NCBI GenBank assembly: GCA_027488965.1
Contig: JAIYAO010000176.1
Coordinates: forward strand, 1 to 47,659
Direction of reading: 5' to 3'
From: Alphaproteobacteria bacterium
Lineage (GTDB): Bacteria > Pseudomonadota > Alphaproteobacteria > Caulobacterales > Aquidulcibacteraceae
DNA: 47,659 bases
Below, in pieces: positions 33,311-42,501 of this stretch (position 1 is the first letter of the stretch; the number at the start of each line of letters is the position of its first letter). The translations under genes and the position numbers were made by a program. Below the pieces are notes generated by a model that did no database searches, was not told where the DNA came from, and saw only the letters and a program-made list of their open reading frames with translations.

Positions 33311-33867
33311 CACCGTCGGGCCTGCTCGTTCGCGCCTGCGTCACCTTCCGGTGACTTGGACCCGGTGGGGCGGCCGGGGCCTGACTGGAAGGTTTTGAGC
33401 GACCCCGCCGTCTGTCACAATATGGCGGCCTTGGCATTGTTGGCCCTAAGCCGCCATTCCCTCTATTCCGCCACTTGTCCGTTCAGGCTGAGAAAGCCGA
33501 CATTGCGGCTATAGTCATTCTCTACTCACCCGGGCGGCAACAGGCTGGGTTAGTGTCGCTGCGGACGGTGTAAGCGGACATTTGCTGGTCTCGTCACCCT
33601 TCGGCGCAGTCTCAGCGCTTTAATCAGCAATGGCTCCCAACCTCTTCACCGAACGCTTTCGAGTGGCGCAAACGCAAAAGAGACGCGGCATTTTCGCGTT
33701 ACCGAGTGCTGACATGGATTCAGCCATATCTCGGGCGGAACCTTGATCTTGGCTTGAAGTGCCGATTGTGGGAGAATTAGCGAAATCCCGACCATCGCCA
33801 GCGAAAGTCTCAGCAGATATTCATTTTCTGCAGAGTTCAGGTAGGTTTCAGAGCCTTAACGCCATTC
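33311..33867. other. 557-base intergenic region
   Basis: No gene is supported. It holds an 8-bp inverted repeat, ATGGCGGC (33422-33429) and GCCGCCAT (33450-33457), which may be a terminator of the efflux operon. A GCGGACATTT string near 33573 is a partial copy of the regulon motif described elsewhere. The last ~100 bases should include the TetR promoter. Confidence 0.45.
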
Positions 33868-34572
33868 ATGCCCCGACCGAGTTCAAGATCGACGCCCGTG
33901 CGTCAGCGCGCAGATTTGTCCCGTGACGGGATCATTGCAGCCTCACTTGAACTGATTGACGCCGAAGGTCTGGCTGCGCTGAACATGCGCGGTCTCGGTA
34001 TCGCGCTCGGTGCGTCCACCATGAGCGTCTATCGTCACTTCACGAACAAGACAGCGCTTCTGGACGCCGTCGTCGATAGCGTGATCCAAGGGTTTGTGCC
34101 GGCGCCAACTAAAGGTCGTTGGCAGGCGCAGGCGCGGACGCTTAGTCTTACAGTGCGCGGCGCGATGCTGGCGCATCCGCAGCTGGCGGATATGATCGGA
34201 CGAGAATTTCGCCGCTCGCCCACCTCGTTGCGTGTGAACACGGAGATTATCGAGCGGTTGCGGGACACCGGCGTGCCGATTGAGCTCCTGCCGGATGTCT
34301 ATTGGACGATCTCAAGCTACACCACTGGCTATGCGCTGCTTGAAGCACAGTCTCTGGTGCGACGCAAAGCGAGGCGCGGAAAGGTCTCGCGGGCTGACCG
34401 CGTGAAGAAGGTGACGGCGCTGCTGCGGGAGGTGGACGACATTCCGAGACAGGCGGTTGAGACTGTCGCAAACGTGTTGTCGCGGCCGCTCGATGATGGA
34501 CAATTTCTGTTTGGGCTGGACTGCATCATCGTCGGCATCGAGCAACGGATAGCCGCTCACAAGGACGCGTAG
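33868..34572 (+). CDS. TetR/AcrR family regulator
   Basis: 234 residues. The HTH (about 20-65) contains IIAASLELIDAEGLAALNMRGLGIALGASTMSVYRHFTNKTALL. The C-domain of about 150 residues is of the TetR_C_1 type seen in TetR(Class H)-like and catabolic regulators. It is convergent with the esterase gene, overlapping it by 16 bases at the stops. No operator is evident near it. Confidence 0.9.
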   Translation: MPRPSSRSTPVRQRADLSRDGIIAASLELIDAEGLAALNMRGLGIALGASTMSVYRHFTNKTALLDAVVDSVIQGFVPAPTKGRWQAQARTLSLTVRGAMLAHPQLADMIGREFRRSPTSLRVNTEIIERLRDTGVPIELLPDVYWTISSYTTGYALLEAQSLVRRKARRGKVSRADRVKKVTALLREVDDIPRQAVETVANVLSRPLDDGQFLFGLDCIIVGIEQRIAAHKDA

Positions 34573-35696
34573 ACCGCCTCCACAATACCTGTGAAACGAG
34601 GATCAGGGGCTCCCTGCGGCTCGCGCATGAAGTTCATGGCATATGCGACGCCGATCCGCTGTACGGGATCAGCGAAGGCGAAGGAGCCGCCCCAGCCGTG
34701 ATGACCGAATGCGCTGGGATTGGGTCCGTACACGCCCATGGCCTTGTTGATGGCGAACCCGACGCCCCAACTCATGGGAAAGCGCAGCACGAGGTCTTCG
34801 TTCTCGATCTGGATGGTCGTCACGGCGTCCAGCGCCGCCTTGCTCACGAGTTCGACCCCCGCAACTCGGCGGTCGGTGGCGAGGGCGCCGTAAAGTCGGG
34901 CGAGACCGCGCGCGTTGCCCTGGCCTGCGGCGGACGGCGTTCCCTGGGCACGCCAGGCGCGTACATTGGCGAGCGCGGCGCGCACCGGCACGTTGACCTG
35001 CGCGAGGCGCTGGTACTCGTTGAAGGTCTCATGGCCGCCGGACTCTGGATTGCCGTCATGAACGATCTCGGCGACCCGGCTCTCCTCGCTGGGCGGCAAG
35101 CCCATGTAGAAATCGATGCCCAAGGGGTCTGCGATCTCGTCGCGGAAGTATTGGCCCACCGATTTTCCTGTGACGCGCTTGAAGAGGCCGTCGCCGAGGG
35201 GGCCTATCGTCAGCGCGTGGTAACCGGACCTGGAGCCGACGGGCCAGTGCGGAGCCTCTGTGGCGAGGAGCGCGGCGAGAAGGTCAGTGTTGAGAAGCTC
35301 AGCCTCGGTGAGTTGCCTTGCAGGGCCGCAAAGCCCCGCCTGATGCGAAAAAAGCTGCGCGACCGTTACGCGTGCTTTGCCGTTTGCTGCAAACTCCGGC
35401 CAGTAGTCTGCGACGGGGCGGTCCAGCGCCAGGCGTCCCTGGTCCAAGAGCCGGGCCACGCAAAGCGCCATCACACCCTTGGTGGTAGACCACACATTGA
35501 CCAGCGTATCACCTCGCCACGGCCGCTCGCGCGCCCCGTCCGTGAAGCCGCCCCACAAGTCGACGACGATCTCCCCGTCCTTGCAGATGCTCAGCGAGGC
35601 GCCGATGTCACCGTGTTCTGCGAAGTTGCGCTGGAACGCGTTGGCGACGGCCGCGAAGACGGGCGGGCAGGTTCCGGCGAGGGGGAGTGCAGTCAT
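34557..35696 (-). CDS. beta-lactamase family serine hydrolase/esterase
   Basis: 379 residues of the class C beta-lactamase/EstB family: SxxK is STTK at residues 70-73, the Tyr is in SGYHAL (Tyr159), and the third motif is HHGWGG near 335. The EstB group hydrolyses esters rather than beta-lactams, and no signal peptide is visible, so a cytoplasmic esterase is likely. It lies 72 bases downstream of the TonB receptor gene on the same strand and may share its promoter. Confidence 0.9.
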   Translation of the reverse strand: MTALPLAGTCPPVFAAVANAFQRNFAEHGDIGASLSICKDGEIVVDLWGGFTDGARERPWRGDTLVNVWSTTKGVMALCVARLLDQGRLALDRPVADYWPEFAANGKARVTVAQLFSHQAGLCGPARQLTEAELLNTDLLAALLATEAPHWPVGSRSGYHALTIGPLGDGLFKRVTGKSVGQYFRDEIADPLGIDFYMGLPPSEESRVAEIVHDGNPESGGHETFNEYQRLAQVNVPVRAALANVRAWRAQGTPSAAGQGNARGLARLYGALATDRRVAGVELVSKAALDAVTTIQIENEDLVLRFPMSWGVGFAINKAMGVYGPNPSAFGHHGWGGSFAFADPVQRIGVAYAMNFMREPQGAPDPRFTGIVEAVYASL

Positions 35697-35768
35697 GTTT
35701 GCGTCCGGTCGGTCGGTGGAGCTTCAGAGAAGCGCCCCCTTCGGCTTTACGAAGGGAGCGAGGCGTCA

Positions 35769-38105
35769 TCACTTCCGGAAGGAGAGGGTGATGCCGTAGG
35801 TCTGGGGCATGCCAGCGAACCGCACTGTGGTGTCGAGGTTCGCATTGCCGGTGGTCCAGTAGTAGGTGTCGCCGACGTTGCGCGCCCAAGCCATGAGCTT
35901 CCATTCGCCGTCTCTGGCTTCGATGCCCGCACGGAGGTCGACCAGAGTGTAGGCGTCCACCTCAAGGCGTGCGAGTTCCCCGAGTTGGCTGTTGGTGTCT
36001 CCCTGGTAAGAGAGATTGCCACCGACGAATGCGTCGAAGCGTTCCGTGGCCGACCAAGTGTAAGACGTGTCGGCCACAAACTGCCATTCAGGGGTGTTGG
36101 GGAAGGATTCTCCGCCGAAGTTTTTCAGCAGGCCGCTTGGATCGAAGTTCGTGAAGTTGTCGAGAATTTCGGAGACGATATAGGAACCGCCCGCCGAGAC
36201 CTTCAGCCCGTCGATCGGCGCCCAGTCGACCTGCATCTCGACGCCGTTGATCTCGGAGTTCGGGACGTTCACGAGACGCAGCAGCGGCCCGAGGAAGGGA
36301 TCGGAGACTTTTCCAAGAATTTGCTTGTCAGAATAGTCGTAGCGGAAGACCGCGCCGTTGAGCTGAAGCGTGCGCTCAAGGAACGTCGCTTTGAACCCGG
36401 CCTCATAGGCAATGACCGACTCCTGCGTCGCGGGCGTAAGCTGGCTTGCGACCGTGGCGGCGAGGGTGGGGAAGCTGCCGGCCTTGTAGCCGCGGCTCAC
36501 ATTGGCATAGAGCATGATCCGCTCCGCCGGGTTCCACTCCGTGCCGATGCGCCAAGAAACGTTGTCTTCCTTCAGGCGATCGAACACCCGTCCCGGGGTG
36601 AAGGTGGCGTCCGCGGTGACACACGCGCCCGCTGGTATCACCGTGCCAAGGAGCGCGCCGAACGAGGCGGCTGCGACGCCATCGCCGGTGTCGGACGTGC
36701 AGCCGTTGAAGTCGTTCTTCATTTCAGTGTAGCGCACGCCGCCATAGATCGAGAGCGAGTCCGTCAGCGAGAGCTCGCCGCTCGCGAACACGGCCCAGGT
36801 CGTTATGTCTTGACGGCTTTCGTCACGAAACGTGTTGAGCGGCGGTGTGAAGGCGATGGCGACAGTGCTTTGGGTTTCATTGAGGAGGCCGACCTCCTCC
36901 ACGACATCGTGCGCGTAGGTGGCGCCGACGACGAAGTGGCCGCGATCATAGTCGCCCGCCAGTCGCAGCTCTTCTGAGACGGACTCGATGTCGCCGATCG
37001 TCAGCTGGTTCAGATTGCTCAGCGCCGTGCCGTCGATATCCTGCAGCTGCCGCTGCGAAAAGGCGCTAAACGAGGTGAGCGAGGTGAGGGTCAGGTGATC
37101 CGAGAACTCGTAGTCGACCCTGACATTCGCCTGTCGAAAATCGTTGTCGCGACCGTAGTCGTCACCCGGATTGAAGTCTGCGGCGCGGTTGTCTTCTGGC
37201 GCCAGCGGATATCCGAGCAGGCCGGGAACGAAGCCTGCGAGGGGCGGAATTGAAGGCGTGATGGCGATGAGTTGTCCGGCCTGCACTTCAGAGCGGTCTT
37301 TCCAGCCGTTGAGATTGACCTCGACGCTGAGTGTGTCCGTCGGTTTCCAGTCCAACAAAAGGCGGCCATTGGTGAAGTCGCCAGCGCCATTGGTATCGCC
37401 GCTCGTGTAGCTGCGTTGCCAGCCATCCATGCGTGTGTGCTCAAGGGCAAGGCGTGCATTGAGCGTTTCCGCAAGGGGTCCGCTCACGAAGCCGCCGGCG
37501 CTCAGCGATGAATAATTGCCCGCGCTCAGCGAGCCTCCAGCCTCAAAGCTCTCTGTGGGCCGGGCCGCAACGTAGTTGATCGCACCTCCGGTGGCGTTCT
37601 GGCCGAAGAGCGTGCCCTGGGGCCCTTTGAGCACCTCCACCCGGGCAAGATCGAGACTCGCGCCCCGCGTTTCGATGGCGAAGGGGATCGGCGCTTCGTC
37701 TGAGTAAATGCTGACCGTCGGGCGGCCGCCGAGACTGATGTCGCTGAATCCAACGCCGCGAAGCGTGAAGATCGGCGAACCGACATACGAGTCCGCGTAG
37801 ATGAAGGCGGGTGTGATCTTGGTCAGGTCGCGCGGTTGGGTGATACCGGCGTCAGAGAGGCGTTCTGCCGTGATGGCCGTGATCGACATGGGCACCGAAT
37901 TGGCGCTCTCCGCGCGCTTTTCGGCGGTCACGATGATTTCATCGAGGCCGACTGACGGCTCCGGCGGTTCCGTGGCGGTCTGGGCGTGTACAGCGGGTGA
38001 AACAAGGAAGGCTGCCATGGAGGCGCCCGTCGCAATGAGCCTGCGAAGGTTCAGCACGCGCTTGTCCTTCGCGGTTGCAAGACGGGTTGTATTCATGTCG
38101 GCCAT
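35769..38105 (-). CDS. TonB-dependent outer-membrane receptor
   Basis: 778 residues with a signal peptide (cut near AVHAQ), a TonB box region (DEIIVTAEKR), the plug domain with SPIFTLRGVGFSDISLGGRPTVSIYSDE and VEVLKGPQGTLFGQNATGGAINYV, and a 22-strand barrel. The C-terminus YGITLSFRK is typical. Alphaproteobacterial receptors of this group import hydrophobic or polycyclic compounds besides siderophores. Its promoter region carries the bipartite motif at 38207-38247. Confidence 0.95.
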   Translation of the reverse strand: MADMNTTRLATAKDKRVLNLRRLIATGASMAAFLVSPAVHAQTATEPPEPSVGLDEIIVTAEKRAESANSVPMSITAITAERLSDAGITQPRDLTKITPAFIYADSYVGSPIFTLRGVGFSDISLGGRPTVSIYSDEAPIPFAIETRGASLDLARVEVLKGPQGTLFGQNATGGAINYVAARPTESFEAGGSLSAGNYSSLSAGGFVSGPLAETLNARLALEHTRMDGWQRSYTSGDTNGAGDFTNGRLLLDWKPTDTLSVEVNLNGWKDRSEVQAGQLIAITPSIPPLAGFVPGLLGYPLAPEDNRAADFNPGDDYGRDNDFRQANVRVDYEFSDHLTLTSLTSFSAFSQRQLQDIDGTALSNLNQLTIGDIESVSEELRLAGDYDRGHFVVGATYAHDVVEEVGLLNETQSTVAIAFTPPLNTFRDESRQDITTWAVFASGELSLTDSLSIYGGVRYTEMKNDFNGCTSDTGDGVAAASFGALLGTVIPAGACVTADATFTPGRVFDRLKEDNVSWRIGTEWNPAERIMLYANVSRGYKAGSFPTLAATVASQLTPATQESVIAYEAGFKATFLERTLQLNGAVFRYDYSDKQILGKVSDPFLGPLLRLVNVPNSEINGVEMQVDWAPIDGLKVSAGGSYIVSEILDNFTNFDPSGLLKNFGGESFPNTPEWQFVADTSYTWSATERFDAFVGGNLSYQGDTNSQLGELARLEVDAYTLVDLRAGIEARDGEWKLMAWARNVGDTYYWTTGNANLDTTVRFAGMPQTYGITLSFRK

Positions 38106-38206
38106 CGCGTCGTTCTCCCCTGTCGTGCTCTGCGTCCTGCCCGTTCTGATTGCAGGCGCGGTCGCTTTGTTTGTGGGCGCAGACTGAACGCTTCGCGATG
38201 ACGCCG

Positions 38207-38247
38207 CTAGGGCTGAAAGTCTCGGGGAAGGGCGGACATTTTCGGAC
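38207..38247 (-). promoter_or_regulatory. bipartite regulon motif, TonB receptor copy
   Basis: On the minus strand, GTCCGAAAATGTCCGC (38247-38232), 15 bases, then TCAGCCCTAG (38216-38207). It lies about 100 bases upstream of the TonB receptor start and just after the araC-type stop codon. The first 16 bases are identical to the monooxygenase copy at 42400 and the spacing is the same. Confidence 0.7.
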
Positions 38248-39303
38248 TCAGTTCGCGCAGGCGCGCTGGCTGCGGTAGGTCGACGGGCTGACGCCGAACC
38301 AGCGCTTGAAGGCGCGCCGAAAGCTGCGCGTGTCGCCGTAGCCGAGCTGTTCGGCGATTGTCTCCACCGTCAGGGCGGCGTGAATCAGTGATGTCGATTT
38401 CTGCATGCGCACTTCATCGCGCACTCTACGGAAGGACCGGCCTTCCTGCTCAAGGCGTCGCGCAACTGTTTTTGTCGACATGCCACAGCGCAACGCCACC
38501 TCTTGCTGATCGACGCCCTGCAGCAATGCGGCGCGCACCCGTTCTGTGAACGCCCCCTCCGGCTTGCCCGCCGAAACACCGATGGCAGCAGTGCAGAGCA
38601 TCTTGTAGGCGCCGTCGAGCCAAGCGTTCACGTCGCGCTCCATGACGGTGGCTTCTGCGCTTTCGGGTGCGAAGGTGATTTCCAGCTCGTCGCCGGCGTA
38701 GGCGATTGGCGCGCCAAGGATATGCAGGAGGGTGGAGCCAGCGTCCTTGCGGGCCGCGGGTGCGCGAACGCGCACGACCGAAAGCGGCTTCCCGGCCAGC
38801 CAACTGAAGACTGCGAAGTAGACGGCGGCTGTTCCCTCCAGCATGATCTGGTGGAGTTCGCTTCCCGGCGCGCTCGGACGCCATCGTAGTGCAACGCCAT
38901 TAGGCTTGCGGGTAACACTTACGGCCACGTCGGGGGTGATCAGCGCTGCAGTTTCGCTATAGGCGTTCATCGCTTCGAGGATCGTCGGGCACAACATCAT
39001 CCGCGCAATCAGGAGGCCCGTGCTGCCGGGCTTCAGCCTGTTGGCGGAGACGCAGTGCATTTCGTCGCCGATGACAGCAGCATGCTCGACGAATATGCGC
39101 CAGCACGCGTCGACCGGCACGATGTGCGCAGGCGCGTCGGCGGCAAGGGGTACGCCATGCGCTTGCAGCAGTTGTTCGGCGTAGGCCGGCGGGCGGCCGT
39201 CGGCGTTCAGATAGATCCGGATGTCCCTGAGCGACATGCCCGGAGACGCCGCAGCGGGCGTCTCGCCCCGAACCATCTTTGAAACGTGCACAGGAGAAGA
39301 CAT
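38248..39303 (-). CDS. AraC family transcriptional regulator (arabinose-binding-domain type)
   Basis: 351 residues from the ATG at 39303 with GGAG six bases upstream; the ATG at 39321 is less well placed. The N-terminal ~200 residues match the domain found in OruR/GbpR-like AraC activators (PVDACWRIFVEHAAVIGDEMHCV). The C-terminal HTH pair contains LRCGMSTKTVARRLEQEGRSFRRVRDEVR and VETIAEQLGYGDTRSFRRAFKRWFGVSPSTYR. It lies within the catabolic cluster next to one copy of the bipartite motif and is the best candidate for its binder. Confidence 0.92.
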   Translation of the reverse strand: MSSPVHVSKMVRGETPAAASPGMSLRDIRIYLNADGRPPAYAEQLLQAHGVPLAADAPAHIVPVDACWRIFVEHAAVIGDEMHCVSANRLKPGSTGLLIARMMLCPTILEAMNAYSETAALITPDVAVSVTRKPNGVALRWRPSAPGSELHQIMLEGTAAVYFAVFSWLAGKPLSVVRVRAPAARKDAGSTLLHILGAPIAYAGDELEITFAPESAEATVMERDVNAWLDGAYKMLCTAAIGVSAGKPEGAFTERVRAALLQGVDQQEVALRCGMSTKTVARRLEQEGRSFRRVRDEVRMQKSTSLIHAALTVETIAEQLGYGDTRSFRRAFKRWFGVSPSTYRSQRACAN

Positions 39304-39477
39304 GACAGTCTCCGTCGTCATGGATCGCGCCGTGGCTGGCGCCGTTTTTCGCGGACTACCGTGGAGACGATGCGTACGCGCGAGGCGTACAACGTACACA
39401 TTCAAGTGGACAGTCGCAAGCGCGCGCAGTAGATCGACGGGATCGGCGCTCTGTGCGCTGCGATCGTGGAGGCCGTC

Positions 39478-40287
39478 TTGAACAGTGCTGCCAGCCGGTC
39501 TGGGGGTCGCTTCGCGGGCAAATCGGTCGTCATAACGGGCGCGGCGAGCGGCATCGGCCGCGCCTGCGCGCTGCGCCTGGCGGAGGAGGGGGCCGATATC
39601 GTTGGGCTCGACCTGTCGGCTGAAGGCCTTGGCGCTCTGGCGGCGGAAGTCACGGCGCGCGGCGCTCGATGCGAAACGGTGGTCGGCAGTGTCGCGGATC
39701 TGGACGTCGTCGCCGCCGCGATCCAGCGGGCGACGGACGTGTTCGGCGGCCTCGACGGGCTTGTGAACAACGCCGGGATTGGCGGCCCGATGCAGCCGTT
39801 CGAGACGGTTAAGTCCGCAGACTTCGACAAGATGATTTCCATCAACCTGAAGCCCGTCTGGTTCGGCATGCAGGCGGCCTGTGCGCCTATGCGGGCGCGC
39901 GGCGGCGGCGGCATCGTGAACGTGGCATCCATGGCCGGCCTTAGGCCGAATCGGAATCATGCGCTCTACGGCATGACGAAAGCGGCCGTGATCAGTCTAA
40001 CCCACCACGCGGCCATGGATTATGCGAGAGACAATATCCGCGTGAACTGCCTGTGTCCCGGTCCGGTGGAGACGCCGATCTTCGAACAGATGCGCGCAGC
40101 GCTCGCGCCCGCGGCCTACGAGTCAGCGAGGGTGCGCGTTCAGCACCGCACCCTGATGAACCGGTTCGGAACGGCCGAGGAACAGGCGGCGGCAGTCGCC
40201 TATCTCCTGAGTGACGAGGCGTCCTTCGTCACCGGCATCGCCATGCCCGTCGACGGGGGCTGGTCGATTTCCGATGGTCGTGTCTGA
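39478..40287 (+). CDS. SDR family oxidoreductase
   Basis: 269 residues with TGAASGIG near residues 20-27, LVNNAGIGGP, and YGMTK as the Tyr-Lys pair. The end SFVTGIAMPVDGG is typical of hydroxysteroid/cyclic-alcohol type SDRs. The start chosen is the TTG at 39478 because GGAGG lies 5 bases before it; a GTG at 39466 has no ribosome site. It is divergent from the AraC gene. A good copy of the bipartite motif is not seen upstream. Confidence 0.9.
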   Translation: MNSAASRSGGRFAGKSVVITGAASGIGRACALRLAEEGADIVGLDLSAEGLGALAAEVTARGARCETVVGSVADLDVVAAAIQRATDVFGGLDGLVNNAGIGGPMQPFETVKSADFDKMISINLKPVWFGMQAACAPMRARGGGGIVNVASMAGLRPNRNHALYGMTKAAVISLTHHAAMDYARDNIRVNCLCPGPVETPIFEQMRAALAPAAYESARVRVQHRTLMNRFGTAEEQAAAVAYLLSDEASFVTGIAMPVDGGWSISDGRV

Positions 40288-40306
40288 TCGCGCGCGCCCA
40301 GCTAAA

Positions 40307-40347
40307 GGCCGAAAATGTCCCCTGGGGCGTGGCCGGTGCGGCCCTTT
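40307..40347 (+). promoter_or_regulatory. bipartite regulon motif, OYE-operon copy
   Basis: GGCCGAAAATGTCCCC (40307-40322), 15 bases, then GCGGCCCTTT (40338-40347). The first element matches 14 of 16 bases of the other two copies and the spacing is identical. It lies 87 bases upstream of the old-yellow-enzyme start and just after the preceding SDR gene. Confidence 0.6.
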
Positions 40348-40434
40348 TGGACGGCTTAGCGTTCGCTAGAACCGCAAGATGCGACACCTTGAGGCGCTGG
40401 TGATGACACGCGACGCTGACCGGGCGGGAGAAAG

Positions 40435-41529
40435 ATGAAAACGCTGTTCGATCCGATCCGATTGGGTGCACTTGCAGCGCCCAATCGCATCCTGATGGCG
40501 CCGCTCACGCGCACGCGAGGGACCAAGGAGCACGCGCCCACCGACATGATGTCTGCGTATTACGCGCAGCGCGCCGGTGCAGGCCTGATCATCTCGGAAG
40601 CCATTGGCGTCAGCCGACAAGGTCTGGGCTGGCCGTTTGCGACCGGTTTGTGGCGTGACGACCAAGTGGCAGGATGGAAGCGGGTGACCGATGCGGTGCA
40701 TGCGGCCGGCGGGCGTATCATCGCTCAACTGTGGCACATGGGCCGGATGGTGCATCCGAGCTTTATCGATGGCGCAGCGCCCGTCTCCTCTTCGGCGACG
40801 CGCGCACCGGGCAGGGCGCACACCTATGACGGTCGTGATCCGTACGCGCTTGCACGGTCGCTCGAACCCGCCGAGATTGGGGGCATCGTGGAAGACTATT
40901 GCCGTTGTGCGGCAAACGCGATGGCGGCGGGCTTCGATGGCGTTCAGGTCCACGCCGCCAATGGCTACCTCATCGACCAGTTTCTTCGCGACAATGCCAA
41001 TCATCGCGATGACATCTATGGCGGGTCCATCGAGAATCGCGTGCGGTTTCTGCGTGACGTCACAGACGCCGTCGTCGCGGAAGTGGGCGGCGACCGCACC
41101 TCAGTGCGTCTGTCGCCCAACGGCGACACGCAGGGCGTGAACGACAGCAATCCCGAACCGCTGTTTGTCGCCGCCGCCCAGACCCTGGGGGACATCGGCA
41201 TTGCGTTTCTCGAACTGCGTGAGCCCCCCCGTGACGGCACGCTCGGCAAGGGCGACCGCGATCCCCTCGCACCCGCGATTCGGCGCGCTTTCCGCGCGCC
41301 GCTTGTGCTCAATTCCGATCTGACGCCTGAACACGGGGCGGCTCTCGTGGCCTCTGGCGCTGCTGATGCCATATCGTACGGGCGCCTCTTTATCTCCAAT
41401 CCTGACCTGCCGATTCGAATTGCGCATAGGCTTCCGCTTGCACCGTGGGACGCCTCAACATTCTACGCGCAGGGTCCCGAAGGCTACATCGACTACGCCT
41501 TTACGGCGCGTGAGGAGGCGCGCATATGA
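40435..41529 (+). CDS. old yellow enzyme family alkene reductase
   Basis: 364 residues, an FMN TIM barrel: NRILMAPLTRTRG near 17-29, AQLWHMGRMVHP near 97-108, the His/Asn pair in VQVHAANGYLIDQFLRDNAN, the strongly conserved DDIYGGSIENRVRF, and the C-terminal FMN-phosphate segment YGRLFISNPDLP. Enzymes of this NemA type reduce activated C=C bonds of enones. It is coupled by an ATGA overlap to the next SDR gene. Confidence 0.95.
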   Translation: MKTLFDPIRLGALAAPNRILMAPLTRTRGTKEHAPTDMMSAYYAQRAGAGLIISEAIGVSRQGLGWPFATGLWRDDQVAGWKRVTDAVHAAGGRIIAQLWHMGRMVHPSFIDGAAPVSSSATRAPGRAHTYDGRDPYALARSLEPAEIGGIVEDYCRCAANAMAAGFDGVQVHAANGYLIDQFLRDNANHRDDIYGGSIENRVRFLRDVTDAVVAEVGGDRTSVRLSPNGDTQGVNDSNPEPLFVAAAQTLGDIGIAFLELREPPRDGTLGKGDRDPLAPAIRRAFRAPLVLNSDLTPEHGAALVASGAADAISYGRLFISNPDLPIRIAHRLPLAPWDASTFYAQGPEGYIDYAFTAREEARI

Positions 41530-42395
41530 GCTGCGGTCGTTTACAGGACAAGGTGGCCGTCATCACGGGCGGTGCGAGCGGGATCGGGCTTGCGACCGCG
41601 CGGCGTTTCCTCGCCGAAGGAGCGCTTGTGATGATCGGCGACTTCAATGCCGAAGCGGGTGAAGCAGCCCATGCTCAGCTCATCGCCGAGGGGTTTGGAT
41701 CGCGTGTCGCGTTCACCAGAGGCGACGTCGCGCAGGAAGCTGACGTGGAGCAGCTGATGGCGACAGCGCTCGACAAGTTCGGCGGCCTCGACATCGTCTT
41801 TAACAATGCCGGCATCGGCGGTGCGATCGGTCCCATCGTGGAAACCGATGTGGACCATTGGGACGTGACGTTTGCGGTGCTCATGCGGGGCGTATTTCTC
41901 GGCGTGAAGCACGCGGCGCGGGTCATGATGCACCGCGACGGAGGCTCGATCATAAACACCGCCTCGATTGGCGGCGTCGCCGGCGGGGTCCTGCCTACGG
42001 CGTACTCGGCGGCGAAGGCCGCTGTGGTCAGCTTCTCGCGCAATGCCGCGACCGAGCTCGCCGAGTACCGCATTCGTGTGAACGCTGTATGTCCTGGCAT
42101 CATCTTCACGCCGCTGATGCACAACGGGCGCGAGACCCAGGCGGAGGCCGTCATCGCCGACATCCAGCCTTGGCCCGACCGCGGAGAGCCACACCATGTG
42201 GCGAGCGCTGTGCTGTATCTCGCCAGCGATGACAGCGCTTTTGTCACCGGAGAGGCGCATGCCGTCGACGGCGGCTATCTCGCCAACGGACTCTTGCGCG
42301 TGCATCCGCTCCCCGGCGCCAAGAAGAAGGCGGACTACGCAGGCATCACCTATGGCAATACCGGTCAGGTCCGCGACGTGCGCCGGCTGCCATGA
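41526..42395 (+). CDS. SDR family oxidoreductase
   Basis: 289 residues with TGGASGIG near residues 15-22, FNNAGIGGA and AYSAAKAA for the Tyr-Lys pair, ending with a ~35-residue Lys-rich extension (GAKKKADYAGITYGNTGQVRD) beyond the usual SDR end. It overlaps the old yellow enzyme stop, so both enzymes are translated together; the monooxygenase gene follows about 100 bases later behind its own motif copy. Confidence 0.92.
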   Translation: MSCGRLQDKVAVITGGASGIGLATARRFLAEGALVMIGDFNAEAGEAAHAQLIAEGFGSRVAFTRGDVAQEADVEQLMATALDKFGGLDIVFNNAGIGGAIGPIVETDVDHWDVTFAVLMRGVFLGVKHAARVMMHRDGGSIINTASIGGVAGGVLPTAYSAAKAAVVSFSRNAATELAEYRIRVNAVCPGIIFTPLMHNGRETQAEAVIADIQPWPDRGEPHHVASAVLYLASDDSAFVTGEAHAVDGGYLANGLLRVHPLPGAKKKADYAGITYGNTGQVRDVRRLP

Positions 42396-42399
42396 CGGC

Positions 42400-42440
42400 G
42401 TCCGAAAATGTCCGCTGGTCCCGCCGTTGTTCGGCCCTAG
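42400..42440 (+). promoter_or_regulatory. bipartite regulon motif, monooxygenase copy
   Basis: GTCCGAAAATGTCCGC (42400-42415), 15 bases, then TCGGCCCTAG (42431-42440). It lies 61 bases upstream of the monooxygenase start and 5 bases after the preceding SDR stop. Its first 16 bases equal those of the TonB receptor copy. Confidence 0.7.
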
Positions 42441-42501
42441 TGAGCCTTTGCCCCGCCTAGCACACCTCTTCGTCACATGAATCGATCCGCTGAAGGACAA
42501 G

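Noticed and set aside
33414-33451. GTCACAATATGGCGGC followed by GGCCCTAAG as a degenerate regulon motif copy
   Set aside because: 11 of 16 bases match, but the spacing is about 5 bases too short, half a helical turn out of phase.
33573-33590. GCGGACATTT before the TetR gene as a fourth copy of the regulon motif
   Set aside because: Only the first ten bases agree, and the second block at fixed spacing is missing.
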